Assembly (NCBI GenBank): GCA_003644265.1
Contig: QNBX01000190.1
Coordinates: 1 to 7,582, forward strand
DNA length: 7,582 nucleotides
Source of the DNA: Planctomycetota bacterium
GTDB taxonomy: Bacteria > Planctomycetota > B15-G4
Reading direction: 5' to 3'
The notes under the pieces were generated by a model. The model was not told the DNA's origin. It ran no database searches and saw nothing but the letters and a program-made list of their open reading frames with translations. Below, piece after piece: positions 1 to 7,147 of this stretch. A program made the position numbers and the translations under genes. Numbering within the stretch: the stretch's first letter is position 1; each line of letters begins with the position of its first letter.

Positions 1-680
1 CCGTCCCCGGCGAAACAGACGACCACGTCCTCGGTGCCGAGGTAGCGCTGTGCCATGGCGGCACCGGTGGCGATGGGCACCGAGCCGCCGACGATGGCGT
101 TGGCGCCGAGGTGGCCGGTGGAGAAGTCGCCGATATGCATGCCGCCGCCGCGGCCGGCGCAGTAGCCCTCGTCCTTGCCGAAAAGCTCGGCGATGGTGCG
201 GTAGACGTGCTCCTCGAGTGCCGCCCCCAGCAGTTCATCGCGCGTCTTGGCGTCAGAGCCTGGGACGCGCGCCTTGAGCTCATCGTCGCTCATCTGGCGG
301 ATGGCGCTGAAGCCCTTGGCGATGGCGTCGCCGTGACCGCGGTGCGAGGAGGTGATGCGGTCGGTGATGCCCAGAACGGACGAGCCACCCACGGCGGTGC
401 CTTCCTGGCCGATCGAGACGTGCGTGGGACCGCGGTAGGCGTAGCCCTGCAGCGGCTCGTAGCCACCCGAGCGCAGCCGGACGATCATCTCTTCGAGCTC
501 ACGGATGGCCAGCATGTCGTCGAGCAGGTCGACGGCCGCTGCGCCATCGAGGTGGCGGCTGCGCATCTCATAGGCCAGGTCGCCGTCGTACTGGAAGCCC
601 TTGACCTCCGGCGGCTGGACGGTGAACGGCTCGAACTCGGGACGGCTGTCCGAGCGATAGAGCGTGCGGGTATCTGTCAA
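1..680 (-). CDS. Thiamine-diphosphate-dependent 2-oxoacid/acetoin dehydrogenase E1, alpha part (3' end outside window)
   Basis: E1 alpha subunits decarboxylate a 2-oxoacid (or cleave acetoin) on thiamine diphosphate and pass the acyl group to a lipoyl E2 protein. About 226 residues are visible. They include a family-typical SSHRGHGDAIAKG segment, then GRGGGMHIGDFSTGHLGAN and IVGGSVPIATGAAMA. The frame leaves the window at CFAGDG, the first half of the GDG...NN cofactor-binding motif. The frame has no ATG near its beginning. I chose TTG at 680-678 because GGAGGA lies 5 bases upstream and the N-terminal residues (LTDTRTLYRSDSRPEF) run directly into the conserved part. The gene starts 10 bases after the DeoR-type regulator's stop, so the two are probably co-transcribed and coupled. 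The substrate cannot be told from this fragment. It could be a separate alpha subunit or the N-terminal half of a fused alpha-beta E1. Family is secure; substrate is unknown. Confidence 0.9.
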   Translation of the reverse strand, partial: MTDTRTLYRSDSRPEFEPFTVQPPEVKGFQYDGDLAYEMRSRHLDGAAAVDLLDDMLAIRELEEMIVRLRSGGYEPLQGYAYRGPTHVSIGQEGTAVGGSSVLGITDRITSSHRGHGDAIAKGFSAIRQMSDDELKARVPGSDAKTRDELLGAALEEHVYRTIAELFGKDEGYCAGRGGGMHIGDFSTGHLGANAIVGGSVPIATGAAMAQRYLGTEDVVVCFAGD

Positions 681-684
681 GAGA

Positions 685-690
685 TCCTCC
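685..690 (-). promoter_or_regulatory. Shine-Dalgarno site fixing the TTG start of the E1 gene
   Basis: GGAGGA begins immediately after the TGA stop of the regulator (693-691) and sits 4-5 bases before TTG at 680-678. No ATG or GTG nearby gives as good a fit. This site justifies the non-ATG start and suggests that ribosomes finishing the regulator re-initiate on the E1 gene. Confidence 0.75.
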
Positions 691-1494
691 TCAGGCGACC
701 AGGACGCGGACGTCGGCCTTCTCGAATGCGGTCGCGGCATCCTCGTCCAGCTCGGCGTCGGTGATGACGACGTCGACCTGGTCGAGGTGTCCGCTGTGGG
801 CGAATGAACGGGTGCCGAGCTTGGAGCCATCCACCAGGAGCACGACTTCACGAGCTCTCGTGAGTGCGCGCTCCTTGGTGAAGGCCTCGGCTGGGTCGGT
901 AGTGGTCAATCCAGCCTCGAGCGAGAGGCTGAAGGTGCCCATGAAAGCGCGGTCGACGTAGAGCTCGTCGAGCAGGGGGGTGCTCAACGGGCCCACGATG
1001 GCCTGGCTCAGGGGGCGCAGTTCACCGCCGATGACGATCAGGCGCGGCCCCTGGCCGGCAAGCTCGACGATGGCGGGAAGGCTGTTGGTGACGACGGTGA
1101 TGTCCGTGCGATGGGAGAGCAATCTGGCCAGCTCCAGGCAGGTGCTGCCGGCATCGAGATAGATCTTGGAGTCGGGCTCGATCAGCTCCAGTGCACGCGC
1201 GGCGATCCGCTGCTTCGCGAGAGCATGCTTGGCGGCCTTGGCTTCGAAGCGAGCCTCGATGGGGCGGATCTCGACCGAGACGGCGCCACCGTGGACGCGG
1301 CGCAACTCGCCGGATCCCTCGAGTTCGTCGAGATCACGGCGGATGGTGGCCGTGGAGACGCCCAGCTCCTCCTTCAGGTCCTCGACACGCACGGCATGGC
1401 GCGACCTGACGATCTGCTTCACGCGCTCACGCCGCTCAGGCGCAAACGCGACGACATTGGAAGGGATCGGGTTGCCTCGCGCAGAATCACTCAT
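691..1494 (-). CDS. DeoR/GlpR-family transcriptional regulator
   Basis: A cytoplasmic DNA-binding repressor type that usually senses a phosphorylated sugar or related metabolite. The 267 residues match the family's usual 250-270. The N-terminal winged helix-turn-helix spans about residues 20-72, with RRERVKQIV, then VEDLKEELGVSTATIRRDL (recognition helix) and the wing RRVHGGAV. The C-terminal sensor domain, about residues 85-265, shows the family landmarks LDAGST (residues 113-118), VVTNSLPAI, GLTTTDPAEAFTKE and DGSKLG. The ATG at 1494 gives a tail of about 19 residues before the HTH, and no clear Shine-Dalgarno site precedes it. It opens a two-gene unit with the E1 gene downstream and lies 392 bases beyond the end of fhs. 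The E1 operon is its most likely target, with self-regulation or control of the C1 operon as alternatives. The family call is firm; effector and targets are inferred only. Confidence 0.95.
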   Translation of the reverse strand: MSDSARGNPIPSNVVAFAPERRERVKQIVRSRHAVRVEDLKEELGVSTATIRRDLDELEGSGELRRVHGGAVSVEIRPIEARFEAKAAKHALAKQRIAARALELIEPDSKIYLDAGSTCLELARLLSHRTDITVVTNSLPAIVELAGQGPRLIVIGGELRPLSQAIVGPLSTPLLDELYVDRAFMGTFSLSLEAGLTTTDPAEAFTKERALTRAREVVLLVDGSKLGTRSFAHSGHLDQVDVVITDAELDEDAATAFEKADVRVLVA

Positions 1495-1535
1495 GAATGC
1501 ATGCTATTCAAGCACAAATGAGCAGGTTCCGTCAA
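1495..1535 (-). promoter_or_regulatory. Candidate near-leaderless promoter of the DeoR-type regulator with overlapping inverted repeat
   Basis: On the minus strand TTGACG (1535-1530) is a good -35-like hexamer. TTGAAT (1511-1506) lies 18 bases downstream as a moderate -10. An alternative -10, TAGCAT (1506-1501), fits the TANNNT pattern but lacks a well-spaced -35. Either choice puts the transcription start within a few bases of the ATG at 1494, and no Shine-Dalgarno site is seen, so the message may be leaderless. The interval 1495-1509 reads GAAT...ATTC around GCATGC, an imperfect dyad that overlaps the -10 and could be an autoregulatory operator. This is pattern reading only. Confidence 0.4.
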
Positions 1536-1596
1536 GATACCGAGTGGCCCATGGAAGCATGTAGTTGCCTGTGCCGACCAGACGGCTGGGGGCGGT

Positions 1597-1668
1597 GCCG
1601 GGGTCGGGGAAGCTGCGGGCGACGCTCCCTGCGGCCGCGAGGGTACGCCCTGCCTCCCCCAACCCGGC
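1597..1668. repeat. Large imperfect inverted repeat (hairpin) between fhs and the regulator
   Basis: The left arm, roughly 1597-1630, pairs with the right arm, roughly 1640-1668, around a loop containing the palindrome GCGGCCGC (1631-1638). The arms match in blocks: GCCGGG with CCCGGC, GGGG with CCCC, GGGCG with CGCCC, and CCCT with AGGG. Small bulges and, in RNA, G-U pairs separate the blocks. That gives a stem of more than 20 pairs. There is no T tract on either side, so a classical intrinsic terminator is not shown. It could still end or stabilise the fhs transcript or form a leader structure. I aligned it by eye. Confidence 0.5.
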
Positions 1669-1674
1669 CGGACT

Positions 1675-1839
1675 CCCGTCCAGCGGGCGAGTGTGACCCG
1701 TCGACCCGCCGATGTGCAGGTTTGTCCCGCTGAGCGGGCACGACCGTCAGCCCTGCCCGTCGAACGGCAAGCTTGCCCGTCGAGCGGGAGGATCCGACCC
1801 TTCCGGCTGCTGCCTGGTCGCGCTGGCCCACTCAACGGG
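1675..1839. repeat. Cluster of six degenerate 13-bp palindromes, consensus about CCCGTCGAGCGGG
   Basis: Related units begin at 1675 (CCCGTCCAGCGGG), 1697 (CCCGTCGACCCGC, left half only), 1726 (CCCGCTGAGCGGG, perfect dyad), 1756 (CCCGTCGAACGGC), 1776 (CCCGTCGAGCGGG) and 1827 (CCCACTCAACGGG). Start-to-start distances are 22, 29, 30, 20 and 51, all near whole turns of the helix. Between the fourth and fifth units lies another perfect palindrome, GGCAAGCTTGCC (1766-1777). The cluster sits wholly in non-coding DNA downstream of fhs and upstream of the regulator. It may be a REP-like intergenic palindrome family, or an operator array. CRISPR is ruled out by the short, uneven, spacer-poor layout. 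Confidence 0.6.
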
Positions 1840-1886
1840 AAACGAGCCCGGTCGAGGCGACCCCAGCGGCGGCGAGCCCGTGACCC

Positions 1887-3590
<1,704 letters not shown>

Positions 3591-3625
3591 GGTCGGGTCT
3601 CCCAGGCGGGTGCGGTGTGAGGTGG

Positions 3626-4516
3626 CTAGGTAGTTCGGACGGATGGCGCGCCCACGGCGACCTGCCGGGTAGCCTGGTCGCGAGCGGCGCGCATGAGGTG
3701 GGTCAGGAGGATGGCATTGGTGAGCGGGCCGACACCGCCGGGCACCGGCGTGATAGCCGACGCGACCTGCGAAGCGGACTCGAAATCCACGTCACCGACG
3801 AGACCATCGTCGGTCACGTTGATGCCCACATCGACGACCACCGCACCCGGCTTGAGCATGTCCCCGGTGACCAGCTTCGCGCGGCCCACGGCTACGACGA
3901 CGATGTCTGCCTCACGCAGGGTCGCCGCCAGGTCCGGGGTCCGCGAATGGCACATCGTGATGGTGGCGTGCTCGCGCAGCAGCAGCTGGGCCACGGGCTT
4001 ACCGATGACGTTGGAGCGACCGACCACGGCAGCGTGGCTTCCGGACAACTTGATGCCCGAGCGCTTGAGCAGCTCGACCGAGGCATGGGCAGTGGCCGGC
4101 AGGTAGCCCTCGTAGCCGAGCGCCAGCAGGCCGGCGTTCAGCGGATGGATGCCGTCGATGTCCTTGCGCGGATCGAGCGTGTCGAGCACGACCCGCAGCG
4201 GGATGCAGTCGGGCAGCGGCTGCTGGACGATGACGCCGGCCACCCTGGAGTCAGCACCGAGTTCCGTGATGGTGCGCCCCAGCTCATCTGCGGTGCACTC
4301 CCCATCGAGCTCGACGAGGCGTCCACCGATACCGACGCGCTCGCAGCCATCAAGGATCTTCTTGAGGTAGACGAGTGACGGGGCATCCGCGCCGACGACG
4401 ACGATGGCCATCTCCGGCGCGTAGCCGTACTCCGCCTTGAAATCGACCACGTCGGCCGCCACCGACTCCCGGATGTCGGCCGCGACCGGCCCCCCTCTGA
4501 GCAACTCGGCCGTCAT
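3626..4516 (-). CDS. folD: FolD-type methylene-THF dehydrogenase with an altered cyclohydrolase site
   Basis: FolD normally oxidises 5,10-methylene-THF with NAD(P)+ and hydrolyses methenyl-THF to 10-formyl-THF. The product is 296 residues, normal for the family. ATG at 4516 was chosen because AGGAGG lies 8 bases upstream and homology begins there; a longer frame to 4591 runs into the preceding gene. Retained features: Tyr50, Cys58, GVIVQQPLP with Gln98, KDIDGIHP with Asp121, the nucleotide-binding VVGRSNVIGKP, DVGIN and ITPVPGGVGPLT. Numbering agrees with E. coli FolD without gaps through Asp121. Two oddities stand out. Position 54, the catalytic lysine, is Ile (YLKKILDGC instead of Y-x3-K-x3-C). 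The near-invariant PCTPxG at 140-145 reads PATAHA. It may therefore be a dehydrogenase with weak or no cyclohydrolase activity. It lies 16 bases after the methyltransferase and 35 before fhs. Confidence 0.95.
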   Translation of the reverse strand: MTAELLRGGPVAADIRESVAADVVDFKAEYGYAPEMAIVVVGADAPSLVYLKKILDGCERVGIGGRLVELDGECTADELGRTITELGADSRVAGVIVQQPLPDCIPLRVVLDTLDPRKDIDGIHPLNAGLLALGYEGYLPATAHASVELLKRSGIKLSGSHAAVVGRSNVIGKPVAQLLLREHATITMCHSRTPDLAATLREADIVVVAVGRAKLVTGDMLKPGAVVVDVGINVTDDGLVGDVDFESASQVASAITPVPGGVGPLTNAILLTHLMRAARDQATRQVAVGAPSVRTT

Positions 4517-4524
4517 CGACGATC

Positions 4525-4530
4525 CCTCCT
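4525..4530 (-). promoter_or_regulatory. Shine-Dalgarno site deciding the folD start
   Basis: AGGAGG lies just beyond the TAG stop of the upstream methyltransferase gene and 8 bases before the folD ATG (4516-4514). It sets the start at 4516 rather than at the in-frame codon at 4591, which would lie inside the upstream gene. Confidence 0.75.
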
Positions 4531-4532
4531 GT

Positions 4533-5573
4533 CTAGCCGAGCTTGCCGGCGCGGAAGGCCCCGATGAACTCCATGCCGAAGGCGTCCTCACCCCTGAGCA
4601 TCGCCGCCGCCAACTGGTAGGCCTCCGACTCGCGGTCAGGGTTCAGGGCTGCCTGAACATCGGCCACTGGGTCGATGATGCCGCTGTCATGGCCGGCCTC
4701 GACACAGAGGTCCAGGAACGTGTCGGTGATGATGCGGCGCGCCGGCAGGCCGAAGCTGACGTTGCTGATGCCGCCGGTGATGTGGATCTCCTCGCCGAAG
4801 CGCTCACGGATGGTGCTCACCGCGTCGAGGTAGTTCTGCCCGGCCATGGGGTCGACGCCGATGGGGATGACCAGCGGGTCCACGAAGAGCGAGTCGGCCG
4901 GCAGCCCCATGTCGTAGGCGATGCCGATGATCTCCTCGGCACGGTCGATGCGGTCCTGCGTGCCCGAGGGCATCGACTTGCCCGTGCACGAGAGCACCAC
5001 GGGTGTGCCGCGGTCCCTGCACAGCTCGAGCACCTCGGGGCGCTCGGTCGATGCGGAGTTGACCATCGCCGTGGCGCCACCAGCCCAGGCAGGGTCGATG
5101 GCGTCGAGGCCGGCTTTCAGCACGGCAGCATCGGATGAGTCGATCGAGAGCGCCACGCTGGAGGCGGGACCTACGGCTGCGACCAGCCAGTTCATGGCCT
5201 CGAGCCGTCCCTCGACCTGGGGGCTGATCTCATCGACGTTGAGGTCCAGGTAGTGGGCGCCGCCGTCGATCTGGCGCTGCGCCATCCAGGCTACGTACTT
5301 CGCGGCCACATCGGCATCGGCTCCACCGGCCAGCCCCATGCGCACCACCGCCATGACGTGCTTGATGCGATCGCTGGTGGTGAACTCCTTGGACTCGAGG
5401 ATGGACTGAGGCAGCGGCACCCAGGCCTCACCACCGCCGCCGTCGGGGAAGCGCACCCCGGCGCGGCCGTCGGGTGCCACGCCACCGCGGATGCCTTCGC
5501 GCTTGACGACGCGGCTGCAGTGGATGTTCTCGCCGATGATGATGAAGTCCTTGGCGCCCTCGGCATCGGTCAC
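4533..5573 (-). CDS. Pterin-binding-domain methyl-THF:corrinoid methyltransferase
   Basis: Dihydropteroate-synthase-like TIM barrel that moves a methyl group between a corrinoid protein and THF (AcsE, MtgA and CmuB are functional relatives). The product is 346 residues. The four residues that bind the pterin in AcsE are present: Asp145 (SIDSSD), Asn172 (MVNSAS), Asp232 (VDPLVIP) and Asn271 (GISNVSFGLPAR). The first strand IIIGENIH (11-18) and YLDLNVDEIS (108-117) are also typical. Compared with AcsE (about 262 residues) there are some 55 extra residues after the first strand (about 22-75), including a Gly-rich stretch PDGGGGEAW. The start is GTG at 5573, overlapping the reductase stop as GTGA, with AAGGAG 7 bases upstream. 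The frame upstream of the GTG lacks homology. In this operon it most likely makes methyl-THF for oxidation, though the opposite direction is possible. It is not a folate-synthesis FolP, given the SNVSFGLPAR motif and the context. Confidence 0.9.
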   Translation of the reverse strand: MTDAEGAKDFIIIGENIHCSRVVKREGIRGGVAPDGRAGVRFPDGGGGEAWVPLPQSILESKEFTTSDRIKHVMAVVRMGLAGGADADVAAKYVAWMAQRQIDGGAHYLDLNVDEISPQVEGRLEAMNWLVAAVGPASSVALSIDSSDAAVLKAGLDAIDPAWAGGATAMVNSASTERPEVLELCRDRGTPVVLSCTGKSMPSGTQDRIDRAEEIIGIAYDMGLPADSLFVDPLVIPIGVDPMAGQNYLDAVSTIRERFGEEIHITGGISNVSFGLPARRIITDTFLDLCVEAGHDSGIIDPVADVQAALNPDRESEAYQLAAAMLRGEDAFGMEFIGAFRAGKLG

Positions 5574-7057
5574 GAGTCTTCTCCTTCGGTGTTGTGGGCG
5601 TAGTGGTCGCGGCCCATGAACGTGTTGGCCCAGGCGCTGCTGCCGCGCAGGGCATTGTCCTGCAGGACCGGCTCCCGGTCGAGCATGGTCATGGCTTCGC
5701 CATAGGGGCGGAGACGATCGTACGCGTTGGCCCAGACGCAGCGCTTGCCGGGTACTTCGCACTCGCCGTTGAGCGAGCCGCCGCAGGGGCCGTTGCGCTG
5801 GTTCTTGGCACAGGCGCCTTCGGGGCACTGGTAGGCGATGTCCGGCAGCGAGCAGTCGCCGCAGTCCTGGCAGTCGAACATGGGGATCTTCACGGCCTGC
5901 TCCAACACGTGTGCCGGCCACATCAGGTGCGCCGATTCGAGTCGGCCGTACACGCCCCGCGCCACGTCGAACCCGCGCGACTCGGGGGCGAAGGCGACGT
6001 CGTGGACGATGCGGTTGACGCGATACTTCAGCGGCACGCGTCGGGTCTTCGTCGGCTTCGTGGGCTGGTCGGACGCCAGTTGGGGCAGATCACCCGGCTG
6101 ATACAGACGTTGGGCGCCCGGCTCGGCGAAGGAGATGTCGGGCAACAGGGCCTGCCAGTCGGACTCGAACTCATCGGCCATGGCCAGGATCTTGTCGATC
6201 TCGGTCACGTTGCGCTGGCCCGCGATGTAGGCACCCGCGAAGCCCATGCCACGCACCACCGCGACCTGCTTGGCGGCGAACTCGAGGAAGGCGGCACGGC
6301 CCTTGTCGTCGGCCGCAGCCTGCTCCTCGGCCCAGGCCAGGAGCTCGTCGGTGAGGCGGATGCCGGGCACACCGTCGCGATGGAAGACCTTGGCCACACC
6401 CTTCGTCAGGATGTAGACCGAGGCCATCAGCGGGATGCCAGGCCCCTGGGTCGCGTTCCACTGCAGCAGCTCCGACCACGGGCGTGCGTCGTAGCCGACC
6501 TGGGTGATGGCCATGTCGGCCCCGGCACGGACCTTCATGGCCAGCTTCAGGTACTGCGGCACGAGGTCAGCTTCGGCGGCCTTGAAGGGGTTGATGGCGC
6601 AGCCGATGGTGAACCGCGGCCCGCGCTCGCCGGCATCACGCAGCATCGAGATGAGGCCCACCGAATCGATGTCGAACACCGCCCGCGAGCGACCGCGGAA
6701 GCCTTCCTTGGGGTAGTCGCCGGACAGTGCGAGTGTGTTGGTCAGCCCTTCGCTGGCCAGGCCGTAGAGGGTCGACTGGAGCGCTGCCCGACTGCGATCA
6801 CGACAGGCGAGGTGGACCACGACCTCGCCGCCCATGGCCTGGATGGCCTGGCCCAGCGTGTGCGGGCCGAGGCGCACGAAACCGCCGGCGTTGTCGGTGA
6901 CGGTGAGCGCGGTGATGCGCGGGTCGGCGGACAGCTCACGGGCCGTTTGGCGGTGGCGCTCACCGGCTTCGTCCTGGAGCGGCCCGGCCCACGGCACCAG
7001 CTCCACGAGCGTGGTGCGGCCGTCGTTCTTGGCAAGGGAATCGCTGAAGGTCGTCAT
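5570..7057 (-). CDS. metF: Methylenetetrahydrofolate reductase with C-terminal cysteine-rich MetV-like domain
   Basis: Interconverts methylene-THF and methyl-THF on a flavin TIM barrel. Residues about 1-300 form the MetF domain. It has Glu19 in LVELVPW (position of the catalytic glutamate in EFFPP of E. coli MetF), TVTDNAGG, ALSGDYP with Asp114 (position of the LRGD aspartate), TIGCAINPF, ADMAITQVGYDA and GMGFAGAYIAG. A linker with TKPTKTRR leads to the C-terminal domain (about 350-495), which resembles the MTHFR C-terminal/MetV family. That domain has eight cysteines at 396, 399, 402, 411, 416, 425, 433 and 440 (CQDCGDC, NGPCGG), enough for two metal sites, iron-sulfur or zinc. At 495 residues it is far longer than E. 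coli MetF (about 296). ATG at 7057 begins the conserved region; GGAG is only 3 bases away, so the start signal is weak, and a GTG at 7108 would add an unconserved Pro-rich tail. In this operon it probably oxidises methyl-THF. The electron acceptor is unknown. Confidence 0.9.
   Translation of the reverse strand: MTTFSDSLAKNDGRTTLVELVPWAGPLQDEAGERHRQTARELSADPRITALTVTDNAGGFVRLGPHTLGQAIQAMGGEVVVHLACRDRSRAALQSTLYGLASEGLTNTLALSGDYPKEGFRGRSRAVFDIDSVGLISMLRDAGERGPRFTIGCAINPFKAAEADLVPQYLKLAMKVRAGADMAITQVGYDARPWSELLQWNATQGPGIPLMASVYILTKGVAKVFHRDGVPGIRLTDELLAWAEEQAAADDKGRAAFLEFAAKQVAVVRGMGFAGAYIAGQRNVTEIDKILAMADEFESDWQALLPDISFAEPGAQRLYQPGDLPQLASDQPTKPTKTRRVPLKYRVNRIVHDVAFAPESRGFDVARGVYGRLESAHLMWPAHVLEQAVKIPMFDCQDCGDCSLPDIAYQCPEGACAKNQRNGPCGGSLNGECEVPGKRCVWANAYDRLRPYGEAMTMLDREPVLQDNALRGSSAWANTFMGRDHYAHNTEGEDS
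5581..5586 (-). promoter_or_regulatory. Shine-Dalgarno site for the GTG-started methyltransferase gene
   Basis: AAGGAG lies inside the last codons of the reductase gene, 7 bases before GTG at 5573. With the GTGA start/stop overlap, it supports translational coupling and the short start, against an in-frame extension that would run far into the reductase gene. Confidence 0.7.
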
Positions 7058-7147
7058 GGTCTCCGATCGTACGCGACTGGCAGGTGGTATCGGTGGGCCG
7101 GGTGGCACCGGAATACCGGGGCATTTCGGCGCCTTGTCAAGGGCCGC
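7058..7147 (-). promoter_or_regulatory. 90-bp gap before the reductase gene, with a possible -10 element
   Basis: On the minus strand TACGAT (7071-7066) fits the TANNNT -10 pattern and lies 8 bases before the reductase ATG at 7057. Transcripts from it would be essentially leaderless, which fits the poorly spaced GGAG. No convincing -35 is present. CCGG-AATA-CCGG (7108-7119) is a weak short hairpin. This is the widest gap in the C1 operon, so a secondary promoter is plausible but unproven. Confidence 0.25.

Larger units (their letters stand above)
1495..1886. other. 392-bp intergenic region without a convincing gene
   Basis: This gap separates the fhs stop from the regulator start. It holds the regulator's promoter region, the large hairpin and the palindrome cluster described separately. 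Short open frames occur on both strands, but they are arginine-, proline- and serine-rich, have no recognisable motif and run through the palindromes. I see no protein-coding gene in it. Confidence 0.7.

Noticed and set aside
111..764. Plus-strand open frame (217 codons) at the left edge
   Set aside because: Lies opposite the E1 alpha coding frame and the end of the regulator, both of which have clear family motifs.
1491..1835. Minus-strand small open frames in the intergenic region (about 100-114 codons)
   Set aside because: They run through the palindrome cluster and hairpin, are Arg/Pro/Ser-rich and have no recognisable motif or good ribosome site.
1675..1839. CRISPR array reading of the repeat cluster
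   Set aside because: Units are only 13 bp, degenerate, unevenly spaced, with gaps of 7-38 bases, and no cas gene is present.
4517..4591. Longer folD start at 4591
   Set aside because: It would lie inside the upstream methyltransferase gene and adds Ser/Ala-rich residues absent from FolD; ATG 4516 has AGGAGG upstream.
4533..5573. Dihydropteroate synthase (FolP) for folate synthesis
   Set aside because: Same fold, but it carries the AcsE-type pterin-binding set (D145, N172, D232, N271) and GISNVSFGLPAR, and no folate-synthesis neighbours are present.
5574..5921. In-frame extension of the methyltransferase gene upstream of its GTG start
   Set aside because: It overlaps the conserved Cys-rich end of the reductase in another frame and shows no homology. 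GTG at 5573 has a proper Shine-Dalgarno site.
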